Source: an uncultured Clostridia bacterium (GTDB lineage Bacteria; Bacillota_A; Clostridia; TANB77; CAG-508). From it: DNA of 9,359 nucleotides. How positions within the stretch are numbered: the first letter of the stretch is position 1; each line of letters starts with the position of its first letter. This document shows positions 1 through 6,133 of this stretch, one piece after another. The DNA is taken from contig CATKFT010000203.1 in assembly GCA_949747745.1 (NCBI GenBank), positions 1-9,359 on the forward strand, read 5' to 3'. The notes below the pieces were generated by a model. That model was given only the letters and a program-made list of their open reading frames with translations. It was not told the origin of the DNA and did no database searches. The position numbers and the translations under genes were made by a program.

Positions 1-1034
1 ATATGGCAACAGATACAGAAAAGATGGAAGCTATAATGGATAATCCATATATATTAATTACAGATAAAAAAATAAGTAATATTCAAGAAATATTACCATT
101 ACTTGAAAGCCTAATGCAAGCATCAGGAAAACTTGTTATAATTTGTGATGATATAGAGGGAGAAGCATTATCTACTTTAATATTAAACAAACTAAGAGGA
201 GTTTTAAATGTTGTAGCAGTAAAAGCACCAGGATATGGTGATAGAAGAAAAGAAATGTTAGAAGATATAGCAGTTCTTACAGGAGGAGAAGTAATTACAT
301 CTGATTTAGGTCTTGAACTAAAAGATACTAATATAGAACAACTAGGTAGAGCAAAGCAAGTAAAAGTTCAAAAAGAAAATACAATAATTGTAGATGGAGC
401 AGGAGATAAGGAAAAAATACAAGAAAGAGTAAAACAAATACGTGCAAACTTAGAATCTACAACAAGTGAATATGATACAGAAAAACTACAAGAAAGGCTT
501 GCAAAAATTGCAGGAGGAGTTGCAGTAATACAAGTTGGAGCTGCTACAGAAGTAGAAATGAAAGAAAAGAAATTAAGAATAGAAGATGCACTATCTGCAA
601 CAAAAGCAGCTGTTGAAGAAGGAATAGTTGCAGGTGGAGGAACAGCATATGTTAATATAAGTAAAAAAGTAGAAGAAACAGTAAGCTCTTTAAAAGACGA
701 TGAAAAACTAGGAGCAAAAATAGTATTAAGAGCATTAGAAGAACCAATAAAACAAATTGCAATAAATGCAGGATTAGAACCAGCAGTTATCTTAGAAAAA
801 GTAAAACAAAGTGATATAGGTTTTGGGTTCGATGCAAGTACAAACCAATATGTAGACATGAAAAAAGTTGGTGTAGTAGATCCAACAAAAGTAACAAGAA
901 GTGCACTTCAAAATGCAGCAAGTATAGCATCAATGGTACTTACAACAGAATCTATTGTAACAGATAAAAAAGAAGAAAAAGCATGTGGATGTGGGCATAA
1001 TGATATGCCTGCTGATATGGGAGGAATGTATTAA
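1..1034 (+). CDS. groEL: Chaperonin GroEL (Hsp60), 3' part, 5' end outside window
   Basis: ATP-driven folding chaperonin that forms the cytosolic double-ring cage with GroES. The visible 343 residues plus the last two bases of a preceding codon match GroEL from about residue 204 (E. coli numbering) to the C-terminus, so the Met at base 3 is internal and the true start lies upstream. Seen in order: the rest of the apical domain ([13 protein letters not shown]), the intermediate domain ([20 protein letters not shown] and [14 protein letters not shown], which carries the catalytic Asp equivalent to E. coli D398), the nucleotide-binding AGGG, and [10 protein letters not shown] of the equatorial domain. 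The family's usual Gly-Gly-Met tail is reduced to a single GGM and is preceded by an unusual Cys-Gly-Cys-Gly-His segment. No frameshift and no CGG codon occurs in this part. A hairpin follows 9 bases after the TAA. Confidence 0.97.
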   Translation, partial: MATDTEKMEAIMDNPYILITDKKISNIQEILPLLESLMQASGKLVIICDDIEGEALSTLILNKLRGVLNVVAVKAPGYGDRRKEMLEDIAVLTGGEVITSDLGLELKDTNIEQLGRAKQVKVQKENTIIVDGAGDKEKIQERVKQIRANLESTTSEYDTEKLQERLAKIAGGVAVIQVGAATEVEMKEKKLRIEDALSATKAAVEEGIVAGGGTAYVNISKKVEETVSSLKDDEKLGAKIVLRALEEPIKQIAINAGLEPAVILEKVKQSDIGFGFDASTNQYVDMKKVGVVDPTKVTRSALQNAASIASMVLTTESIVTDKKEEKACGCGHNDMPADMGGMY

Positions 1035-1042
1035 TAAAACGA

Positions 1043-1071
1043 TAAAGGATAGATGTAAAATCTATCCTTTA
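1043..1071 (+). terminator. Probable intrinsic terminator of groEL
   Basis: A perfect stem AAAGGATAGA/TCTATCCTTT (1044-1053 with 1061-1070, plus a T-A closing pair) with a 7-base loop lies just after the groEL stop. The 3' tail is only moderately T-rich (TTTAATAATTT), so termination may be leaky. The next promoter begins at about 1076, consistent with a transcription-unit boundary. Confidence 0.65.
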
Positions 1072-1075
1072 ATAA

Positions 1076-1104
1076 TTTACAAATTTAATAATATATGTTA
1101 CAAT
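1076..1104 (+). promoter_or_regulatory. Sigma-A-type promoter for the 78-residue membrane protein
   Basis: TTTACA (1076-1081, 5 of 6 to TTGACA) is separated by 17 bases from TACAAT (1099-1104, 5 of 6 to TATAAT). Transcription would start near 1111, giving a leader of about 20 bases that holds the AGGAGG at 1118-1123, 8 bases before the ATG at 1132. Confidence 0.6.
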
Positions 1105-1131
1105 ATAAAAAAACTGTAGGAGGCAATCAAA

Positions 1132-1368
1132 ATGAAGCAAGTAAAAAAGCGGAAATTAGTAGATAGGCTAAAAGATGTTTTAGATAGCTTTATAAATTAT
1201 ATGAAGCTTGATGTAGATGATGATGAATATTATGAAGAAGTCGAATCTACAAAAGGAGAAAGGATATTAGCCAAAATTGCTATTGTAATTGTTATAGTAG
1301 TTAGTTTTATGACACTACTAGCAGGTATAGGTATAGTTATACTGTTTGCGATATTTGGATTTTGCTAG
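1132..1368 (+). CDS. Small acidic single-pass membrane protein, unknown function
   Basis: This 78-residue protein belongs to no family I recognise. It has a basic start (KQVKKRK), a short helical stretch, a very acidic segment around residues 26-38 (DVDDDEYYEEVE), and a hydrophobic C-terminus (about residues 46-77) long enough for one membrane helix or a tight hairpin, ending in Cys. The start is well supported by AGGAGG with an 8-base spacer and by a good upstream promoter, so it appears to be transcribed alone, and a strong terminator follows. Codon 7 is CGG followed by A, the same context as the four frameshift sites in mutL and miaA. Here, however, a +1 shift would hit TAG two codons later, so the full protein requires CGG to be read in frame. 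It may be real and inefficiently made, or regulated at that codon. Confidence 0.7.
   Translation: MKQVKKRKLVDRLKDVLDSFINYMKLDVDDDEYYEEVESTKGERILAKIAIVIVIVVSFMTLLAGIGIVILFAIFGFC
1150..1152 (+). other. In-frame CGG codon (CGG-A context) not resolved by +1 shift
   Basis: Codon 7 of the small membrane protein reads AAG CGG AAA. It is the only zero-frame CGG in the window whose downstream coding frame is unchanged. A +1 shift would give GGA AAT TAG, a product of about eight residues. It is therefore either decoded normally or serves as an off-switch. Confidence 0.6.
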
Positions 1369-1409
1369 TTTTGATATGTAGTATGCTTGCAAATTAAGTT
1401 TATTACGAA

Positions 1410-1451
1410 AAAAAGAGGAGAGTTCTAGAAAAGAACAATGCTCCTCTTTTT
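1410..1451. terminator. Strong bidirectional terminator between convergent genes
   Basis: The outer stem AAAAAGAGGAG/CTCCTCTTTTT (1410-1420 with 1441-1451) encloses an inner stem GTTCT/AGAAC (1422-1426 with 1432-1436). The plus strand ends in a T run, and the A run before the left arm gives a T run on the minus strand. It lies between a plus-strand gene ending at 1368 and a minus-strand gene ending at 1492, so it can serve both. Confidence 0.88.
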
Positions 1452-1491
1452 GTAAAGTTAGAAAATAAAAAGCCAATTTTTAAAAATCTAA

Positions 1492-1626
1492 TTAGCAACA
1501 TCCACCGCAGTTTCCGTTACCACCACAACAGCATAAAACTATTAATATAACGATGATTATCCAAATACAGTTATCTCCACCGAAACCGCATCCGCATCCA
1601 CATCCGCAACCTCTGTTTTCTGACAT
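1492..1626 (-). CDS. Cys/Gly-rich 44-residue membrane peptide
   Basis: A small gene on the minus strand from ATG (1626-1624) to TAA (1494-1492). Its ribosome site AGGAGG (minus strand, 1640-1635) is 8 bases before the ATG. The peptide has an N-terminal block of alternating Gly and Cys (residues 6-14, GCGCGCGCG), then G-G-D-N-C, a hydrophobic stretch IWIIIVILIVL (residues 21-31), three Cys in a row, and a Gly/Asn/Cys tail ending CGGCC: 11 Cys in 44 residues. This layout of one short membrane helix flanked by Gly/Cys resembles the tiny YjcZ-like or coat-associated peptides of spore formers, but I cannot assign a family. Metal binding or disulfide cross-linking is plausible from composition only. 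The upstream region has a CATACA box that could suit sigma-E. Confidence 0.75.
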   Translation of the reverse strand: MSENRGCGCGCGCGFGGDNCIWIIIVILIVLCCCGGNGNCGGCC

Positions 1627-1668
1627 AATATTTCCCTCCTTCCTAAAATAACGATATGTCACTGTTCT

Positions 1669-1697
1669 TTTGTATGATATATACTATTCGAATTTAA
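1669..1697 (-). promoter_or_regulatory. Possible sigma-E-like promoter for the Cys/Gly-rich peptide
   Basis: Read on the minus strand, TTAAATT (1697-1691) is followed by a 14-base spacer and CATACAAA (1676-1669). The second box matches the sporulation sigma-E -10 element (CATACAAT in B. subtilis) at 7 of 8 positions; the -35 match is weak. The implied start near 1662 gives a leader of about 36 bases. No good sigma-A pair is seen here. Confidence 0.35.
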
Positions 1698-1726
1698 AAA
1701 AAGTGTTACAAAATTTAAAAAACTAC

Positions 1727-1758
1727 TTGCATATAAAAATAATATATGTTAATATACT
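1727..1758 (+). promoter_or_regulatory. Weak promoter candidate for the coiled-coil gene
   Basis: TTGCAT (1727-1732) is 17 bases from TAATAT (1750-1755); the better -10 match, TATACT (1753-1758), would need a 20-base spacer. It lies about 30 bases before the coiled-coil gene and diverges from the minus-strand peptide. The ribosome site AAAGGAGGTG (1768-1777) follows. Confidence 0.35.
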
Positions 1759-1783
1759 AATATGACAAAAGGAGGTGTGAAAT

Positions 1784-2212
1784 ATGAATGAAAATTTAGC
1801 AAAAATAATACTTGATAGAATTGATTCGTTAGAAATGAATGTAAGGGAAGGGATTAACGAATTAAAAGCTGAACAAAAAGTATTAGAAGCAAACCAAGGA
1901 GTATTACAAAAAAACCAAGAAACATTGCAAGCAAATCAGGAAGAATTAAAAGCACAACAAGAAGAGTTAAAAGCAAATCAAACAATAATGCAATATGAAA
2001 TAAGTGATTTAAAAGCAGGGCAAGTTATAATGCAAGAAGAAATTAGAAGCATTAAAAGAGGACAAACTGTAATAATACGTGCTGCAACACAAATGAAAAA
2101 AGAAATAATTGGGCTAAAACGTGAAACAAAACATTTAAATGAAAGAATTGATGCTGTTTTAATGGATGTAGAAACTGTAAATGAAAAAACAGAACAATTG
2201 AAGATTATATAA
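1784..2212 (+). CDS. Heptad-repeat coiled-coil protein, unknown function
   Basis: A 142-residue soluble protein with no membrane segment or signal peptide. Residues 27-97 form a strikingly regular heptad array: Leu, Met or Ile recurs every seven residues (27, 34, 41, 48, 55, 62, 69, 76, 83, 90, 97). Asn, Glu, Gln or Gly takes the position three later, usually followed by Gln (pattern L-x-x-N-Q-x-x). The C-terminal 45 residues continue as charged helix. A rod-shaped dimer or trimer is expected. Similar rods occur among Firmicute proteins of phage and host origin, but no phage genes are near. The start is supported by AAAGGAGGTG, 6 bases before the ATG. It is probably monocistronic: a divergent gene lies upstream and a hairpin 38 bases downstream. 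The function cannot be told from the sequence. Confidence 0.85.
   Translation: MNENLAKIILDRIDSLEMNVREGINELKAEQKVLEANQGVLQKNQETLQANQEELKAQQEELKANQTIMQYEISDLKAGQVIMQEEIRSIKRGQTVIIRAATQMKKEIIGLKRETKHLNERIDAVLMDVETVNEKTEQLKII
1859..2068 (+). repeat. Degenerate 21-base tandem repeat encoding heptads
   Basis: About ten 21-base units of the form gaa-tta-aaa-gca-aat-caa-gaa lie in frame in the coiled-coil gene. The central units (about 1880-1985) are the most alike. This suggests growth by tandem duplication of one heptad followed by divergence. Copy number could vary between strains. Confidence 0.75.
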
Positions 2213-2250
2213 TGATTAAAAACTATTAATTAAAATGTTGAATTTCCAAA

Positions 2251-2283
2251 AACTAAAAACGAAAAGGGGGTTCGCTTTTAGTT
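2251..2283. terminator. Hairpin after coiled-coil gene, possible terminator
   Basis: AACTAAAA (2251-2258) pairs with TTTTAGTT (2276-2283). After one A/C mismatch, CGAA (2260-2263) pairs with TTCG (2271-2274). The loop is AAGGGGG. There is no T run after it on the plus strand. On the minus strand it would be followed by TTTGG. It may terminate the coiled-coil transcript, but the G-run loop and the missing tail leave other roles open. Confidence 0.45.
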
Positions 2284-2456
2284 CATATTAAAATTTACTA
2301 TAGGTAAAAAACACATATTAAAGATAAGAATAAGTACAAACTATATGTATATTAAATCAAAAATTAATAAAATTCATATTCATATAAAACTTACTTAAAA
2401 TAAGAGTAACTTGAAAAAATTTATTTTCAAAAATTCAATAAATTATTCCAAAAAAC

Positions 2457-2486
2457 TATACAAAAAATAACAATAAATGATATAAT
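2457..2486 (+). promoter_or_regulatory. Promoter of the mutL-miaA operon
   Basis: A perfect TATAAT (2481-2486) has TATACA (2457-2462, 4 of 6) 18 bases upstream. Transcription would begin near 2493. The ribosome site AAGAGG (2511-2516) is 7 bases before the mutL ATG at 2524. Confidence 0.55.
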
Positions 2487-2523
2487 CCATATAAAGTAAA
2501 AACTTAAGAGAAGAGGTTTTAAA

Positions 2524-5500
2524 ATGGGTAATATTGTTTTATTAGATGAACTTACAATAAACAAAATTGCAGCAGGAGAAGTTGTTGAAAGACCAGCATC
2601 TGTAATAAAAGAAATGGTTGAAAACTCTATTGATGCAGGTGCAAACAACATAAACGTTGAAATAAAAAATGGAGGGATATCATATATTCGTATAACTGAT
2701 AATGGAAAAGGTATCGAAAAAGATGATATGGAAATAGCATTTGAAAGACATGCTACAAGTAAAATTAGAAGTGCTGATGATTTAAATCAGGTTAAATCTA
2801 TGGGGTTTAGAGGTGAGGCCTTAGCAAGTATTGCAGCCATTTCAAATGTTGAAATGATATCGAAAACTAATAATAGCGTTATAGGAAATAAAATAGTAGT
2901 AGAAGCTGGAAAAGTGCTTTCTTTTGAGGAAGCAGGTTCACGGAGTAGGAACTACAATAACTGTTCAAAACTTGTTTTTTAATACACCAGTAAGATATAA
3001 ATTTCTAAAAAAAGACTATACAGAATCAGGATATATAGAAGATGCTATTACAAGGCTTGCACTTATTCACCCTGAAATTGCATTTAGGTTAATAAATAGT
3101 GGAAAAACAATAATTCAAACTACACGGAAACGGTAGGATACAAGATGTTATTTATGCAATTTATGGTAAAGATATTGCAAATAGTATTTTAGATGTAGAC
3201 TATAATTATGAAGATATACATATAACAGGAGTAGTTGGAAAACCAGAAATAGCAAGGTCTAATAGATCTAACCAATTATTCTTTGTAAACCAAAGATATG
3301 TAAAAGATAAAACTTTATCAGGAGCAACTGAAAATAGCTTTAAAGGATTATTACCAATTGGGAAATACGGATTTTTAGTATTAAATATAGATTTAGACCC
3401 AAAAAAAGTAGATGTAAATGTACATCCAGCAAAATTGGAGGTGCGTTTTCAAGAAGATAGTAAAGTATTTAAAGCAGTATATCATGCAATAAAAGATACT
3501 TTACTTAAATCAGAATTAGTTGCAAATACTGAAAAAACAGTAGAAGAAGAAAAAAATTTTTCAAATATAAATAGCACACCAAAGAATTCTGGTTTTACAG
3601 ATTTATTTAGAAGAATTACAAAATCACAAGAAAAGCATGAAAAAGAAGATTTTAGCAATCCTATAGAAGACATATATAAAATGAAAGAAAAAGATATTAC
3701 ACCTAGAAAAGAGCCTAAGATAGAAGAAAATATGAATTCTGTAGACAAAGAATATAATGAAGAAAACTTGAAATTTGGAATAGAAGATATATTAAATCAA
3801 AAAGATGAAATTACTGATAAATTTGAAAATAAATATAACAAAATTGAGCAAAATAATACTAGTATAATAGAGGAAATATTAGGAAGAAAAGCAAAAAACA
3901 AAGAAGATATAAATGTTAATAGTGATGTAGTTTATTCAAAAGAAAATGTAGAAGAGCTAGACTATTTTGGACAAAATAGTAATAGTTGGAATAAAACAGC
4001 AAAAAATACTGAAGAATTAGAAGATATATACAATAAGAAGGAGAATGATAGTGGAAAAGAAGCTATAAGTGAAGGAATAAATAGTTCAAAATTTGATATA
4101 AAAAATAACATACAAAGTAGAACTAACACAATAGGACAAGAAAAAAAGATGGACGTATTTAAGGAACTAATGGCAATGCAACAACGTCTAAAAGAAGAAG
4201 CACAAAATGATCCTACATTACATACAAATATAGATACAATAATTGAAAATACAGAAAAATTGAAAAATAAAGAGAATATAAATTTTGAAGAAGAAACAAA
4301 TTTGGAAGATGATAAAACATTACAAACAACATTAGAAGAAGGATTAAGCTATGAAAATTTTTTAGAAAATGATGTAAGAACATATGATGTAGAGGAAAAT
4401 ACAAGTGAAATACAAAATTCAAGTTTAAAAGAAGATGTAGAGACATATCAAATAATAGAAAAAGGTCCAACAGATTTACTTGAAAGGCAAACATATGCAA
4501 ATGTGTTTAGAAATATTCAAAAAGAAGCTGAACTAAATAATAGTAAGGATTTTCAAGAAGATATAAATAATAATACTACTAAAAATGATACTTATGAAAA
4601 TAGTTTAAATGAAGAAGCGATGGGAAAAAAAGATATATTTACCAATAATATAAACAAAGATGAAGAAATGTATGTAAATATAGGAAATATAGAAAGTATA
4701 GATAGAGAAAATATAAATAAAGAAAGTATAGACATAAAAAACATAGAACAAGAAAATTACAAAATAGATAACAAAGAAAAATTAAATAAAGATAATTATG
4801 ATGACATGCAAGCAACTAGAATATTTACAAGTGCAGAAATACAAGAAATGATGGACAAGTTAGAAAAAATAGATAATGTAGACGATAGTCCAGAATTTGC
4901 TGATATGTATGAAAAAATATTTGGAAAAGTACCAGCATCAGTTGAAGAAGAAAAGAAAAAAGAACAAGAAAAATTTAATGCATATGAACTAATAAAAGAT
5001 AATAATATATCAGTATTTGAAGATATACCAGAATATCAAAAACCAGTATATAAACTAATAGGAATAGCATTTAACACATACATAATAATTGAAATACAAA
5101 ATGAATTATATATAATAGATCAACATGCAGCACATGAAAGAGTAATGTATGAAAAAGTAAAAGAAAATTATTATTCAGAAACAGACAAAGATTCACAAAT
5201 GTTATTATTACCAGACATAATAACACTAACACATAAAGAAATGGATATATTAAAAGACAATTTAGATATGTTTGAAAAAGCAGGATTTTCATTAGAAGAA
5301 TTTGGAGATAACACAATAAAATTAACAGGAGTACCAAATATTTGCATAGAGCTAGACACAAAAGAGCTATTTTTAGAAACACTAGATGAAATAAACCAAG
5401 TAGCAAGAACAGCAAAACAAGAAATAGAGGAAAGATTTATCGCAACAGTAGCATGTAAAGCAGCAGTAAAAGCAAATATGAATTTGGATGATGAAGAAGT

Positions 5501-5621
5501 AGACAGCTTAATGGATGAGCTACTAAAACTACCAAATCCATTTACTTGTCCACATGGTAGACCAACAGCAATAAAAATGGATAAAAATGATATAGAGAAG
5601 AAATTCGCAAGAAGAAAATAA
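2524..5621 (+). CDS. mutL: DNA mismatch repair protein MutL, two CGG-A +1 frameshifts
   Basis: MutL couples MutS mismatch recognition to strand incision. Skipping C2941 and C3125 rebuilds a 1,031-residue protein. The N-terminal GHKL ATPase has ENSIDAGA (33-40), DNGKGI (59-64), RHATSKI (75-81), GFRGEAL (94-100), LFFNTP and VHPAK (299-303). The C-terminal domain (from about 839) has the endonuclease motifs DQHAAHERVMYE (from 865), ACKAAVKA (975-982) and CPHGRP (1008-1013), as in bacteria without MutH. QMLLLP (891-896) resembles the beta-clamp-binding motif of B. subtilis MutL. About 490 low-complexity Asn/Glu/Lys-rich residues (roughly 340-830) separate the domains, so the protein is about 400 residues longer than usual. 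Read without shifts, it would stop at 2982 after 152 residues, inside the ATPase. All parts between the shift points are intact, which argues against a pseudogene. First gene of the operon. Confidence 0.93.
2941..2944 (+). other. +1 frameshift site 1 (mutL): TCA-C-GGA
   Basis: The upstream frame runs ...GCA GGT TCA then CGG and reaches TAA at 2980-2982. Skipping C2941 continues as GGA GTA GGA ACT, entering the conserved GTT...NLFFNTP segment of MutL at Gly140. A purine-rich GAGGA lies about 10 bases upstream, but it is not shared by the other sites. Confidence 0.85.
3125..3128 (+). other. +1 frameshift site 2 (mutL): ACA-C-GGA
   Basis: The upstream frame gives ...CAA ACT ACA, then CGG AAA CGG TAG. 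Skipping C3125 gives GGA AAC GGT AGG (Gly201-Asn-Gly-Arg), matching the conserved T-x-G-N-G segment before the IYG motif of MutL. The frame then stays open to 5621. Confidence 0.88.
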
Positions 5622-5651
5622 AGAATATTTATTGTTATCAAGGAGAAAAAA

Positions 5652-6104
5652 ATGGTTTTAATAGTAATAATATCTTTAATAATATACATAATAGGGGCAA
5701 TAGCAATATACCATAACATGTATAGTATAGATAAAGCAAAAAAAATACGATTTATAGTAATAGGATTTATTATAGTCCTAATAATTACTATAGTTTTAGT
5801 ATCAGTGAGTTCAAATAATATAGAAATACAAAACAAAGAATATAAATCATATGAACCTTATATTAATACTACAAAAACAATGTCTATATTACTATTTGCA
5901 CCAATAAATTCTATTATATCTTTAGTATATATAGCAAATATATTAAACAAATATACAGATAAAAGAATAGATGAAAATAAACTAACAAAAAGATTTCTAA
6001 TATTTGGTATTATATTAATTTTAGTAATTATATTTGAAATAGGATATATTACAGATTTTGAAACAGGATTAATAACAAATGCACTTAAAGCAAATAATAT
6101 TTAG
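5652..6104 (+). CDS. Four-helix integral membrane protein, unknown
   Basis: A 150-residue hydrophobic protein with four predicted membrane segments at about residues 2-22, 31-51, 75-98 and 112-132. Between the first pair is a short charged loop (SIDKAKKIR); between the second pair is a Lys/Asp-rich loop (KYTDKRIDENKLTKR). I do not recognise the family and see no catalytic motif. The start is supported by CAAGGAG ending 6 bases before the ATG. It lies 30 bases after mutL and 29 before miaA on the same strand, so it is almost surely co-transcribed. It interrupts the common mutL-miaA adjacency. Nothing in the sequence ties it to repair or tRNA modification, and co-location may only reflect the shared operon. 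Confidence 0.8.
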   Translation: MVLIVIISLIIYIIGAIAIYHNMYSIDKAKKIRFIVIGFIIVLIITIVLVSVSSNNIEIQNKEYKSYEPYINTTKTMSILLFAPINSIISLVYIANILNKYTDKRIDENKLTKRFLIFGIILILVIIFEIGYITDFETGLITNALKANNI

Positions 6105-6133
6105 ACAAAGCTAAGAGGAGAAAATTAAGAAAA

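Larger units (their letters stand above)
2213..2523. other. Intergenic region, 311 bases
   Basis: Very AT-rich. It holds the hairpin at 2251-2283, a weak AT stem TTGAAAA/TTTTCAA (2411-2430), and the mutL promoter and ribosome site at its right end. I see no gene, tRNA, riboswitch or extended repeat in the rest. Confidence 0.6.

Noticed and set aside
1859..2068. Regular 21-base repeats as a CRISPR array
   Set aside because: The units are contiguous, in frame, without spacers, and encode coiled-coil heptads.
4213..5836. Long minus-strand open frames within mutL and beyond
   Set aside because: They are shadows of AT-rich coding DNA: Leu/Phe/Ile-rich translations with no ribosome site and no family motifs, opposite a clearly conserved gene.
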